64,000 nt of DNA from the NCBI GenBank assembly GCA_021325145.1, contig JAJPHR010000083.1, positions 37,921 through 101,920 of the forward strand. The letters run 5' to 3'. The position numbers and the translations under genes were made by a program. The notes below the pieces were generated by a model that worked only from the letters and a program-made list of their open reading frames with translations, made no database searches and was not told the origin of the DNA. Source of the DNA: Verrucomicrobiota bacterium. GTDB taxonomy: Bacteria > Verrucomicrobiota > Verrucomicrobiia > Limisphaerales > Pedosphaeraceae. Below are positions 48,516 through 57,102 of the stretch, piece after piece; position 1 is the stretch's first letter, and each line of letters starts with the position of its first letter.

Positions 48516-50009
48516 TTATTGCACGCCAACGCGATAAAAGAATGGGCCGGCGCCGGTGACGCTGGCGTCCTTGTTGGTCATGATTCCGGCCTGGCCGGCG
48601 AGGTTGCTTTTGATGGTGGAAAAGGACGAGGGCCGGGCCGGGTTGGTGCTGCGTTGGAGGTAATAGGTCACGTTGGTCACACTTTCCCAGCCAACCGTGA
48701 TGCCGGAGACATCCCGGCGGAGGGAAAGCATCTTGAGCACCGACGCGGCATTGGTCGGGGCGGTGCCGGCCCGCCATTCCTGCATGTTGTTCATGCCGTC
48801 GCCGTCGGAGTCGGCGAGATCGGATGAGATGTCGGTAGGGAGATTATAGGTCCAAAGCCAGGTGAGAAAGGCGTTGGTCGCCCCGCCCTGGGATTCGTAG
48901 GCGCCCATATCGACTTTCGGACCTACGATGCGAGGACGGCCATCGAGATCCAGCGGGCCGGAGGCAAACGAGTTGTTGCCGGCGTTGATGCAGGGCGAGT
49001 TGGTTTGCAGGTGGAAATTGCCGGGAAATCCGACGGTATCGATGAAGCGGGGCGCATTGGTGATGTTTCCCGAGCCGACGGATAGATCGGAGGCGCAGCA
49101 ATTGGTATAGGTGCCGAGGGCAGTGTCGTTGCCGCCCGCGTCAGCGACATTGTAGTAAATGATGGAGTTTTTGGCATCGGCGTTGTCGAGGCCGCCGCCG
49201 TAACCGCCGCCCAAATTGGGATCTGTGGGCGCGTAATTGCCAGAGACAGTGCATTGGGAAACGCTGCCGCCATACGCCCCGCCACCGAACAGGCCCAGAT
49301 TGTAGACTAGATTGCAGTTGGTCGCCTGGCAGTAGTAAAGGCCACCCGCGTAATAATCGGAGGTGTTCCAGATGACGTCGCAGCGGTCGAGATTTCCCGA
49401 TTCCACGCCGCCACCGCCGATATGGGCCAGACAGTTGGTGATGAGACAATGGAAAAAGGTGCCACCACTTGCGCCACCGCCGGCATAAGCCGCGCAATTG
49501 ATAAGCACGCAATTGGAGAGGACGGAGTTGGTGGATTCGCAGTAAGCAGCACCGCCCAGATCGCCCAAATTCAGGTAGGTGGTGGCGCGGACCGAGCCGT
49601 TGGTCAACGTGAAGCCGATGAGCGTCGCGTTGTTGGTCAGGTAGGCACAACGCACCGAACTCAGGCTCCAAGGGAACGAGCCCGGCTGGGAAAAGCCCTC
49701 GATGACACTGGCTCCGGGGCCGTTCATGCTACGGACGGTCACGGGCTTGTCGATGACGACACGGCAGGGCGTGGAATCGACGGTGTCGGTTCGCGAGCCC
49801 GTGTTGTAGAGGCCGTTGGTGACGAGGATCAAATCGCCCGGGCTGGAGGCATCGATGGCGTCCTGGATATTGGTCGCGGCGGCGGGCCAATTGGTGTACG
49901 GGGATGCGGGCGAGGAATTGTTGAGATCGACGAAACGCGTCGCGGCTGGCGCAGGCTCGGCGAGGCAAACTAAAAGCGCAAAAGTGGGAAGAAGGTGGCC
50001 GGATTTCAT
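48516..50009 (-). CDS. Secreted right-handed beta-helix protein (choice-of-anchor Q type)
   Basis: A 497-residue exported protein from the ATG at 50009; the frame is open to 50120 but a signal peptide (PTFALLVCLAEPAPAATRF) begins only after this ATG. Residues about 25-350 form a parallel beta-helix: repeated short strands such as NATLIGFTLTNGSV, NSVLSNCVLINCAAYAGGG and FFHCLITNCLAHIGGGG, and the family end mark LDLDGRPRIVGPKVDMGAYE (choice-of-anchor Q). A linker with an acidic DSDGDGMNN motif, a likely calcium site, leads to the C-terminal beta domain shared with the giant proteins. Members are often polysaccharide lyases or surface proteins; no catalytic residues can be assigned. Confidence 0.85.
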   Translation of the reverse strand: MKSGHLLPTFALLVCLAEPAPAATRFVDLNNSSPASPYTNWPAAATNIQDAIDASSPGDLILVTNGLYNTGSRTDTVDSTPCRVVIDKPVTVRSMNGPGASVIEGFSQPGSFPWSLSSVRCAYLTNNATLIGFTLTNGSVRATTYLNLGDLGGAAYCESTNSVLSNCVLINCAAYAGGGASGGTFFHCLITNCLAHIGGGGVESGNLDRCDVIWNTSDYYAGGLYYCQATNCNLVYNLGLFGGGAYGGSVSQCTVSGNYAPTDPNLGGGYGGGLDNADAKNSIIYYNVADAGGNDTALGTYTNCCASDLSVGSGNITNAPRFIDTVGFPGNFHLQTNSPCINAGNNSFASGPLDLDGRPRIVGPKVDMGAYESQGGATNAFLTWLWTYNLPTDISSDLADSDGDGMNNMQEWRAGTAPTNAASVLKMLSLRRDVSGITVGWESVTNVTYYLQRSTNPARPSSFSTIKSNLAGQAGIMTNKDASVTGAGPFFYRVGVQ

Positions 50010-50392
50010 ATGCGGCAGTTCACAAGGCTCATGCTTTGTACCCTTCGGAATTGTTTGGATCAAGTCAAACGCGATGCAATTGCAGAAGTCAATTGGGTTC
50101 CCAATGGCATATCTTGCCATCGAATCTCGATCAAGGCCGGTGAGTATGCTGTGATTGGCAGGGGACTGAGTTTGGGACGGATTGAAAGTGAAGGAAACCC
50201 AATGTTTACCGGCCTTGGGACGGGTTCGGAGGGGTATATAACAAAATGACCGAAAAGGGATCGGCGCGCGGCGCGAGTGCCCAACCTGGCGCGGAATGAG
50301 GAATGGGAATGCGGAGTGGGCTTGTTGAAATCCGAGGGCCGAAATCCGAAGTGCGGACGCCGATGTTCGATTGCGCTATTGAGTGACCGCGC
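50010..50392. other. Intergenic gap with AATCCGAAATCCG repeats
   Basis: The right part (50328-50360) carries GAAATCCGAGGGCCGAAATCC-like iterations related to the repeats at 16.0 and 16.3 kb. They begin 35 bases past the stop of the CarB half-gene. No gene is supported; promoter elements of the beta-helix gene must lie at the left end. Confidence 0.45.
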
Positions 50393-51898
50393 TTAGTTCT
50401 TCGTCCCCGCCAGCACTTCCTCGAAGTCCACGATCTCCTTCATCTGCGTCAGGAACCAACGGTCGATTTTCGTCAGCGTAAAAATCTCGTCGATGGTCAA
50501 TCCGGCCCGGAGCGCGTGGCGGATGAAGAAGATGCGCTCGGCGTTGGGGACGCTGAGTTTGCGCGTGATGACGTCGCGCGGAAGAATGTCGCGGTCGCCA
50601 TAGACTTCCGCGCCGATGCGCCAGGGTTTGCCGTCGCCGCCCAGGCCGCTGCGACCGATCTCGAGGGAGCGCAGGCATTTTTGGAGCGATTCCTTGAAGG
50701 TGCGGCCAATGGCCATGGCTTCGCCCACCGATTTCATCTGGGTGTTGAGTGTGGGATCGGCTTGCGGAAATTTCTCGAAGGCGAAGCGCGGGACTTTGGT
50801 AACGACGTAATCGATGGTTGGCTCGAAGCTTGCGGGGGTTTCGCGGGTGATGTCGTTTCTAATTTCGTCGAGCAGATAACCGACGGCGAGTTTCGCGGCG
50901 ATTTTGGCGATGGGAAAGCCGGTGGCCTTGGAGGCGAGCGCGCTGGAACGGCTGACGCGCGGGTTCATCTCGATGATGACCAAACGGCCATTGTCGGGAT
51001 TGACGGCGAACTGGATGTTCGAGCCGCCGGTTTCGACGCCAATCTCGCGGATGACGGCGAAGCTCGCGTCGCGCATGATCTGGTATTCCTTGTCCGTGAG
51101 CGTCTGGATGGGGGCGACGGTGATGGAATCGCCGGTGTGAACGCCCATGGGATCGAAATTCTCGATGGAACAGATGATGACGCAATTGTCCGCGCGGTCG
51201 CGCATGACTTCCATCTCGTATTCCTTCCAGCCGAGCAGCGACTCCTCGACCAAAACCTCGGAGACGGGCGAGAGTTCCAATCCGCGTTTGGCAATTTCCT
51301 CGAATTCCTCGCGATTATAGGCAATGCCGCCGCCGGTGCCACCGAGAGTGTAGGCGGGACGGATGATCAGCGGGAAGCGCCCGATTCTTTCGGCCACGGC
51401 GCGGGCTTCCTCGACATTATGGGCGGTGCCGCTGATGGGCACATCGAGGCCGATTTTGATCATCAGATCCTTGAAAATCTGGCGGTCCTCGCCACGTTCG
51501 ATGGCCCGGGCGTTCGCACCGATCATCTCGACGCCGTGGCGTTCGAGTGCGCCATTGCGATGCAGGGCCATGGCGGTGTTCAGGGCGGTCTGTCCGCCGA
51601 GCGTGGGCAGCAATACCAACTTGCCTTGGACGCCGAGGCGCTTCAGTTCCGCCATTTCACGCGCGATGATTTTTTCAACGCACTCCGGCGTGATCGGCTC
51701 GATGTAGGTGTGATCGGCGAACTCGGGATCGGTCATGATGGTGGCCGGGTTCGAGTTTACGAGGATCACGCGGTAACCTTCCTCCTTGAGCGCCTTGCAG
51801 GCCTGCGTGCCGGAGTAATCGAACTCGCACGCCTGGCCAATCACGATGGGCCCAGCGCCGATGATCAGGACGGAGTGGATGTCAGTGCGTTTCGGCAT
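50393..51898 (-). CDS. carB: Carbamoyl-phosphate synthase large chain, N-terminal half only
   Basis: A 501-residue protein that covers the carboxyphosphate (first ATP-grasp) half of CarB and part of the oligomerisation domain; a normal CarB is about 1070 residues. The start is the ATG at 51898. Typical stretches: SVLIIGAGPIVIGQACEFDY, MTDPEFADHTYIEPITPECV, PLIIRPAYTLGGTGGGIAYN, SIENFDPMGVHTGDSITVAP and EMNPRVSRSSALASKATG. It ends in a normal stop after KIDRWFLTQMKEIVDFEEVL, and the following sequence has no CarB character. Split carB genes are known (Methanocaldococcus, Aquifex), so a separate second half elsewhere is likely; truncation by rearrangement is the alternative. No carA is adjacent. 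It would serve arginine and pyrimidine synthesis. Confidence 0.9.
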   Translation of the reverse strand: MPKRTDIHSVLIIGAGPIVIGQACEFDYSGTQACKALKEEGYRVILVNSNPATIMTDPEFADHTYIEPITPECVEKIIAREMAELKRLGVQGKLVLLPTLGGQTALNTAMALHRNGALERHGVEMIGANARAIERGEDRQIFKDLMIKIGLDVPISGTAHNVEEARAVAERIGRFPLIIRPAYTLGGTGGGIAYNREEFEEIAKRGLELSPVSEVLVEESLLGWKEYEMEVMRDRADNCVIICSIENFDPMGVHTGDSITVAPIQTLTDKEYQIMRDASFAVIREIGVETGGSNIQFAVNPDNGRLVIIEMNPRVSRSSALASKATGFPIAKIAAKLAVGYLLDEIRNDITRETPASFEPTIDYVVTKVPRFAFEKFPQADPTLNTQMKSVGEAMAIGRTFKESLQKCLRSLEIGRSGLGGDGKPWRIGAEVYGDRDILPRDVITRKLSVPNAERIFFIRHALRAGLTIDEIFTLTKIDRWFLTQMKEIVDFEEVLAGTKN

Positions 51899-51971
51899 AG
51901 TTGCAAACGGCCACAAATTGAACACGATCACCCCCGGAAGGGAAGGGAAAACGTCAGGGCAGCGCAGAGTT

Positions 51972-52030
51972 GCAGAGTTCCTGCTCTGCTCGATGCCACC
52001 TCTTGCGTTCGGCAGAGCCGGAGCTCTGCC
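51972..52030. repeat. REP-like inverted pair, GCAGAGCAGGAGCTCTGC family, copy 2
   Basis: GCAGAGTTCCTGCTCTGC (51972-51989) and GGCAGAGCCGGAGCTCTGCC (52011-52030) are related palindromes in opposite orientation: the reverse complement of the first matches the second at 16 of 18 positions. They lie just past the lysA stop and may terminate it. Confidence 0.65.
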
Positions 52031-52037
52031 TCCGTGC

Positions 52038-53336
52038 TTACACCTGCCAGGGCGCGGGATTCTCGCCCGCCCAAATTTCCGCCACCGGTTGGCGCTCGCG
52101 CACCAGGGCGGATAGCTTGCCGTTCACCAGCACTTCCGCCGCCTGGGAACGAGTATTATAATTCGACGCCATCACGAACCCATACGCTCCCGCGCTCAAC
52201 AACGCCAGGTAATCGCCTTCGCCCGAACGCGGCAATGGCCGGTCTTTGGCAAAGAAATCGCCCGACTCGCAAATCGGCCCGACGACGTCCGAATTCACCA
52301 AGGCCCCGTTTTTGCGCCGCAACGGCACGATCTCATGATACGCGTCGTAAAACGCCGGCCGGATCAGATCATTCATCGCCGCATCCACAATGAGAAAGTT
52401 CTTTTTGCCAGTGCGTTTTACATATTCGATGCGCGTCACGAGTATGCCCGCGTTGCCGGAAATGAACCGCCCCGGCTCCATCACGACGCGTAAACCGAGC
52501 GGCTTGAGCAGCGGCACCAACCGCGCCGCGTACAAGGTCGGCGTAAGAATGGTTTTTGCCTGTCGTGACTCCCACCAGCGGGGCAAGCCGCTTTCCAACG
52601 CCGGGTTATAAACGATGCCCAACCCGCCGCCGATACTGACGAATTCCAACCCGTAGGCCGCCTTCAACCGCTTGACCAGCGGCAGGACTTTCTGCACCGC
52701 CTGCTCGAACGGTTGCACCGAGGTTAATTGCGAGCCAATGTGCATTTGAAATCCGCGCAGGCTCAAATTCTTCAACCGGGCCGCCCGCGCATAAACACCT
52801 TCGACCTGTTCGTAAGCGATTCCAAATTTGTGTTGGTACGTGCCGGTGCTGATTTTCGCGTGCGTATGGGCGTCCACATTCGGATTCACCCGCACGGCCA
52901 CGGGCGCCTTCTTTTTCAGCCGGGCGGCGATGCGGTTGATCCGCTCCAATTCCGGCTCGCTCTCGACATTGAAGGAATACACGCCCTGTTTCAGCGCAAA
53001 TTCGATCTCCCCCTCGGTCTTGCCCACGCCGGCAAAAGCGCATTTGGCGGGGTCACCACCGGCGGCCATCACCCGCCGCAACTCGCCTTCGCTCACGATA
53101 TCAAAACCACCGCCGAGGTCCGCCAGGGTTCGCAACACCGCCTGGTTGGAATTGGATTTGACGGCGAAGCAAATCAAGTGGTCCACCTGCGCCATTGCAC
53201 GATCCAGCTTCTGAAAATGCTCCGTCAGCGTCCGTTGCGAGTAAACGTAAAGCGGCGTGCCGTAACGCTTCGCCAGCGATTCCACCGAAACGCCCTCGCA
53301 ACAAAGCCGATTCCCAACGTAACGAAAATAATGCAT
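52038..53336 (-). CDS. lysA: Diaminopimelate decarboxylase
   Basis: A 432-residue fold III pyridoxal-phosphate decarboxylase that makes L-lysine from meso-diaminopimelate. Seen: the Schiff-base lysine in ICFAVKSNSN, GGGFDIVSEGELRR, the HIGSQL cofactor motif with its His, SIGGGLGIVY (phosphate-binding glycines), EPGRFISGNAGILVTRIEYVK, and the catalytic cysteine in VVGPICESGDFFAKDRPL. Length is typical (about 420). The ATG at 53336 has no clear ribosome site. The downstream neighbour carB is on the same strand but separated by 139 bases with a hairpin, so they are probably not one operon. Last step of lysine synthesis, cytoplasmic. Confidence 0.96.
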   Translation of the reverse strand: MHYFRYVGNRLCCEGVSVESLAKRYGTPLYVYSQRTLTEHFQKLDRAMAQVDHLICFAVKSNSNQAVLRTLADLGGGFDIVSEGELRRVMAAGGDPAKCAFAGVGKTEGEIEFALKQGVYSFNVESEPELERINRIAARLKKKAPVAVRVNPNVDAHTHAKISTGTYQHKFGIAYEQVEGVYARAARLKNLSLRGFQMHIGSQLTSVQPFEQAVQKVLPLVKRLKAAYGLEFVSIGGGLGIVYNPALESGLPRWWESRQAKTILTPTLYAARLVPLLKPLGLRVVMEPGRFISGNAGILVTRIEYVKRTGKKNFLIVDAAMNDLIRPAFYDAYHEIVPLRRKNGALVNSDVVGPICESGDFFAKDRPLPRSGEGDYLALLSAGAYGFVMASNYNTRSQAAEVLVNGKLSALVRERQPVAEIWAGENPAPWQV

Positions 53337-53547
53337 GAGTTATTTATGCCAAAATTGAAACCAAACGTCAAAGGGGCGAGCAACGAACCATCGAACCAGC
53401 CGCTCTCAGGCACCTTGGATGGAGTGCGTCCGTCCTCAGACGCGGCAATGTGCGACGGTTCAAAAGGCTCAGAAAGTGCGAATGCTGCTGGTCATTTGGA
53501 CGTTGCCGCGCCCGGGACGAGCGCACTCCGACAAAAGAGCCGTCACA

Positions 53548-53570
53548 GGGCGCGACCTCTCGTTGCGCCC
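53548..53570 (-). terminator. GGGCGC/GCGCCC hairpin after the Pro-rich protein gene
   Basis: A 6-bp stem (53548-53553 with 53565-53570) lies 9-31 bases past the stop of the minus-strand gene ending at 53579. No T-run follows. Confidence 0.35.
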
Positions 53571-53578
53571 CAGCAGTG

Positions 53579-54364
53579 TCATGGCTCAGCCAAAATCTTC
53601 GCTCGCTGCGCGTGATATTCCTGGGGCGTGATCTGGTCAGCCTTGTATTGCTGCAACAGAACCCCCAAACGCTGTTCCTTCGACCCCATGGCTGCCGGAA
53701 CAATCACGGGAGGCGGCGTTGTGGAAGACGCGACAGTTGGAGAAATCACTACTGGCGGAGGAACGCCCGGAGTGGTTTCCACAGGCGGAGGAAGAACTGC
53801 CTTCGGAGCTTTTGCTCTGGCCTTGGCATCCGACCTGGCTTTGAGTTCCGCTTCCGTCTTCGCCACATCCCTTGCGTCGGCATCGGAAGAATGCGACATG
53901 ACCATCGCTGGTTTGGCTCCCGCATCCTGCGCATTCAACTCAGCCATCTTCTGGCGCAATACTTCTTCAGCCTTCACCCGGTCAGGATTCGGCGGCGGCA
54001 TGAACATCCCGGCTGATGAAGCCGATGCGGCGACCGGAGCGGGCGGCGGGGGAATGACCGCCGGAATGGGCTTCACAACAGGCGGCGGCGGAGCCTTGAC
54101 GACAGGAGGCGGAGTCGCCACCACGGGTGGGGGGGTGTTGACGACGGGCGGCGCTTGCACTTTGACTGGCTTGGGCTTTTTCACGGGCGCAACCGGCGCT
54201 GGGGCAGGCGCAGCCGAAGGCGTGGAATTCAACTCCATCATCTTCTTATGCAGTTCGTCCCGCGCTTTCGCCTGCAAATCGGAATCATCTCTTTGTGCCT
54301 GAAGGGAACCAACGGTGCCGAGAACCACCGCACAACTGAGCACCATAAACTTTGGGATACGCAT
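53579..54364 (-). CDS. Exported Pro/Val-rich hypothetical protein
   Basis: A 261-residue protein with a signal peptide (MVLSCAVVLGTVGSLQAQ, cleaved near residue 24). The middle is low-complexity, dominated by PPPVV and KAPPPPVV iterations. Two related charged segments, KARDELHKKMMELN and KAEEVLRQKMAELN, repeat before and after the first Pro-rich run, and the C-terminus LGVLLQQYKADQITPQEYHA resembles a SHOCT-type short helical end. It has no recognisable enzyme domain and probably serves as a periplasmic spacer or scaffold. It sits alone between lysA (same strand) and the divergent lysS. Confidence 0.7.
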   Translation of the reverse strand: MRIPKFMVLSCAVVLGTVGSLQAQRDDSDLQAKARDELHKKMMELNSTPSAAPAPAPVAPVKKPKPVKVQAPPVVNTPPPVVATPPPVVKAPPPPVVKPIPAVIPPPPAPVAASASSAGMFMPPPNPDRVKAEEVLRQKMAELNAQDAGAKPAMVMSHSSDADARDVAKTEAELKARSDAKARAKAPKAVLPPPVETTPGVPPPVVISPTVASSTTPPPVIVPAAMGSKEQRLGVLLQQYKADQITPQEYHAQRAKILAEP

Positions 54365-54681
54365 GAACTAATTATTACTCAAAAGCTTCCATCTGCGCAA
54401 CAGGTTTCCGGCGCTTGTGCTTTGACCCTTTTGACATCCGGATGCCATGGAATGTTCAGGCCTGGGGTGTTTATTTGAGCCTTCCTTACGTTCCGGTCGG
54501 CTGGCAGCCGGCCGGGGCAGGCAGGTTGCCCGCGCCACCCTCTTGTGCCTCAACCGTTTTTAATTACACCCCCGCTGGTGGGATGCTTTTCGGTAGTGCC
54601 TTAATTTGAGGCACTACCTGCTTTTCAAAACCTTGGACAAGCAGGCTTTCTCCGTGTTTCATCCATGGTTACATTGCGTGT
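54365..54681. other. Upstream region of lysS with a 10-bp hairpin
   Basis: Between the divergent genes. It carries a GGCTGGCAGCCGGCC stretch at 54498-54512 and the GGTAGTGCCT hairpin described separately; the lysS promoter must lie here but cannot be located with confidence. A 64-codon plus frame (54415-54609) has no protein character. Confidence 0.4.
54592..54618. repeat. GGTAGTGCCT/AGGCACTACC hairpin sharing 18 bases with 14600-14617
   Basis: Perfect 10-bp stem (54592-54601 with 54609-54618) and a 7-base loop, 64 bases before the lysS start. The left arm plus loop, GGTAGTGCCTTAATTTGA, is identical to 14600-14617. Confidence 0.65.
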
Positions 54682-56238
54682 ATGGACGAAACCAACTCAT
54701 TGATCGAACAGCGTAAGGCGAAACTGGCCGGGCTCCGGGCGAAGGGCATCAACCCGTTTGCGAATAAATTCACGCCCACCGAAACTTGCGATCAGGCGCG
54801 CTCGAACTACGTCGAAGGCCGCGAGGTGGCCGTGGCCGGCCGCATCACCGCGCAGCGCGAGATGGGCAAAAGCATCTTCGTCAATCTCAAGGACCAGAGC
54901 GGGCGCATCCAGGTCTACGTCCAGAAGCAGGCGCTGGGCGACGCGCAGTTCGACATCTTCAAGCACCTCGACCTCGGTGACTTTATCGGCGTCAAGGGCA
55001 CGCTGTTCACCACCAAGACGGGCGAGATTTCCGTCAAGGCGGCTTCCTTTGTCATCCTTGCGAAGGCCTTGCGTCCGCCGCCCGAGAAGTGGCATGGGCT
55101 GGTCGACACGGAGATGCGCTACCGCCAGCGGTATTTGGACTTGATGTCCAACGACGAAGTCAAAAAGACCTTCCTGCTCCGCAGCGCCGTCGTCCGCGAA
55201 ATCCGCAACTTTTTCCATTCGCGCGGGTTTGTGGAAGTCGAAACGCCGATGATGCAGAACATCCCCGGTGGGGCCGCCGCCGCCCCGTTCGTCACGCATC
55301 ACAACGCGCTGAACTGCAATTTCTTCCTGCGCATCGCGATTGAATTGTATCACAAGCGCCTGCTGGTCGGCGGCATCGACCGGATTTTCGAGATCGGCAA
55401 GAACTTCCGCAACGAAGGGCTCTCGCGCAAACACAACCCGGAGTTCACGATGCTCGAAGCGTACCAAGCTTACGGCGATTACGAGACGATGATGGAGTTG
55501 GTGCAATCGCTTATTGTCCACGTCGCGCAGGCCACGCTTGGGACGCTCATTATCAAGCATTCTCCCAATCTCCCCGGCGCTAAGGTTGCCGAAGCGGGCG
55601 TTGAGGCCAACAAGTCATTCAAGGAGACAATGGAGGCAGTCGTCAAACTGCATCAAGAAAACACATATCTCACAACGGAAAAGATTATTAACCTCACTCC
55701 TCCATGGCGGCGCGCGAAATACAAGGACCTCGTGCGCGAAAAAGCTGGGGCCGACTGGTTCGACATCACGCCCGCCGAGCGCCGCCGCCGCGCCATCGAA
55801 GACCTCAAACTGGGCGGCGACATCGCCGCCGGGTACGAAGATTTTGAGGTTACCGGCGCGGTCTTCGAAAAACTCATCGAGCCAACGCTGATCGATCCCA
55901 CGTTCGTCACGCACTTGCCGAAGGAACTGGTCCCGCTCGCCAAGCTTTCGCCGGATGATCCGACCGCCGTCGAAGTTTTCGAGTGCTGCATCAACGGCCA
56001 GGAAATCGCCCCGGCGTATTCGGAGCAAAACGACCCCATCGAGCAGCGCGAGCGATTGGAGCACCAGGCCGGCGGCGAACAGCAGAAATTGGACGAGGAT
56101 TTTCTGGTCGCCCTGGAGCACGGCATGCCCCCCGCCGGCGGCATGGGCATGGGCATCGACCGCCTTTGCATGATGCTCCTGGGCCAGGAATCCATCCGTG
56201 ACGTCATTCTCTTTCCGCAAATGAAGCCCAAAGGGTGA
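54682..56238 (+). CDS. lysS: Lysyl-tRNA synthetase, class II
   Basis: A 518-residue class II synthetase that charges tRNA-Lys. The N-terminal OB-fold anticodon-binding domain covers residues 45-150 (VAGRITAQREMGKSIFVNLK); the catalytic core follows with motif 1 (FFHSRGFVEVETPMM), motif 2 (RIFEIGKNFRNEGLSRKHNPEF) and motif 3 (GGMGMGIDRLCMMLLGQESI). Between GTLIIKH and INLTPPWRR, where bacterial LysRS usually has a short connection, there are about 40 extra residues encoded by slightly more AT-rich DNA (55556-55690). All class II motifs are intact, so the enzyme should work. The start ATG at 54682 has no obvious ribosome site. Confidence 0.95.
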   Translation: MDETNSLIEQRKAKLAGLRAKGINPFANKFTPTETCDQARSNYVEGREVAVAGRITAQREMGKSIFVNLKDQSGRIQVYVQKQALGDAQFDIFKHLDLGDFIGVKGTLFTTKTGEISVKAASFVILAKALRPPPEKWHGLVDTEMRYRQRYLDLMSNDEVKKTFLLRSAVVREIRNFFHSRGFVEVETPMMQNIPGGAAAAPFVTHHNALNCNFFLRIAIELYHKRLLVGGIDRIFEIGKNFRNEGLSRKHNPEFTMLEAYQAYGDYETMMELVQSLIVHVAQATLGTLIIKHSPNLPGAKVAEAGVEANKSFKETMEAVVKLHQENTYLTTEKIINLTPPWRRAKYKDLVREKAGADWFDITPAERRRRAIEDLKLGGDIAAGYEDFEVTGAVFEKLIEPTLIDPTFVTHLPKELVPLAKLSPDDPTAVEVFECCINGQEIAPAYSEQNDPIEQRERLEHQAGGEQQKLDEDFLVALEHGMPPAGGMGMGIDRLCMMLLGQESIRDVILFPQMKPKG

Positions 56239-56250
56239 GTGATTGCCTTA

Positions 56251-56307
56251 TGCTCGTGCTCGTCCTCGTCCTCGATCCCCCGCCGAGGACGAGGACGAGC
56301 ACGAGCA
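56251..56307. repeat. Perfect 24-bp inverted repeat built of CTCGTC/GAGGAC words
   Basis: 56251-56274 and 56284-56307 are exact reverse complements around a 9-base loop. It lies 13 bases past the lysS stop. It could terminate lysS in RNA form, though no T-run follows. The arms consist of hexamer-like iterations (GCTCGT, CCTCGT). Confidence 0.8.
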
Positions 56308-56341
56308 CGAAGTGAGGGGGCTGTGGTATGTTGATAACAGA

Positions 56342-56893
56342 ATGGCAAGTCGGGCCATGAAAACGGAATACGCCAGCCGCGAAGCCGCCGTCATCGTTCC
56401 AGTGTTCAAAACACCAGCGGGCGAGGTGCGCTTATTGCTGATCCGCCGCAGCCCCGCCGGCATCCATGGTGGACAAATGGCCTTCCCCGGCGGAATGCGC
56501 GATGAATGCGACCAGACGCTGCTTGACACGGCCCTGCGGGAACTGGGCGAAGAACTGATGATCTCGGCCGCCGAAACCAGGGTTCTGGCAAGCCTTCCGC
56601 CCGTGCAAACCTTGACGACTGAAGTCATGGTCTTTCCATTCCTGGCCCAGATTCTCAATCCCGGGGGCTGGAGGCCCTCGGAACGGGAGATTGCCGAGGT
56701 CTTCGAGACGCCAGTTGAACACTTCGCCCGGCCGGAAGCACACGATTTTGGACTCGAAAGTTTCTCGGGCTGGCCAGAGCCGCGCCGCGTGCCTTTTTAT
56801 CGTGTGGGACCGCATCGTGCCTGGGGATTGACCTATCGCATTCTGGAAACGGTAGTCCCGCGCCTGCTCGCGGGGGAATGGGTGATTGAGTAA
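56342..56893 (+). CDS. CoA-type Nudix hydrolase
   Basis: A 183-residue Nudix protein of the NudL/CoA-pyrophosphatase type, which splits CoA or its oxidised forms to phosphopantetheine and 3',5'-ADP. I use the ATG at 56342 because the frame upstream reads through the 24-bp inverted repeat; Met6 (56357) is also possible. The NuCoA signature LLLIRRSPAGIHGGQMAFPG precedes the Nudix box GMRDECDQTLLDTALRELGE followed by EL, with the metal-binding Glu67, Glu70 and Glu71 present. The C-terminal part (RRVPFYRVGPHRAWGLTYRI) is typical of this subgroup. It follows lysS by 103 bases but the hairpin between them argues against a single transcript. Confidence 0.88.
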   Translation: MASRAMKTEYASREAAVIVPVFKTPAGEVRLLLIRRSPAGIHGGQMAFPGGMRDECDQTLLDTALRELGEELMISAAETRVLASLPPVQTLTTEVMVFPFLAQILNPGGWRPSEREIAEVFETPVEHFARPEAHDFGLESFSGWPEPRRVPFYRVGPHRAWGLTYRILETVVPRLLAGEWVIE

Positions 56894-56909
56894 GGTCCGA
56901 GCGAGTGTA

Positions 56910-57017
56910 TGGAGTCCCGCCTTTAGGCGGCGGGCACACGCAAACACCACCACCAACTGGAACGTCTTCCAGGCGCTCAAAATAACGGGAGCCCTGCCGG
57001 CCAAAGCCGGGACTCCA
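56910..57017. repeat. TGGAGTCCCG inverted repeat
   Basis: Left arm 56910-56930 and right arm 56997-57017 are reverse complements with three mismatches in 21 bases, around a 66-base spacer. It fills most of the gap between the Nudix and EcsC-like genes and has the form of a paired REP unit. Confidence 0.7.
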
Positions 57018-57102
57018 GGCTTCAAACTCTCCTTCGTTACTGATGAATAGCCCCAAAGGTTCGCCATTGTGCGCTAGTTAAAGGCATGGCACCTTAACCG
57101 AA

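Noticed and set aside
48277..48537. 86-codon plus frame
   Set aside because: No ribosome site or domain; its end overlaps the beta-helix gene on the other strand.
50516..52393. 625-codon open frame on the plus strand
   Set aside because: It runs antisense across carB and lysA. Its protein is low-complexity (repeated DG, AGF) and has no domain, while both minus-strand genes are certain.
54697..55560. 287-codon minus frame over lysS
   Set aside because: Shadow of lysS; GC-rich third positions keep the opposite frame open.
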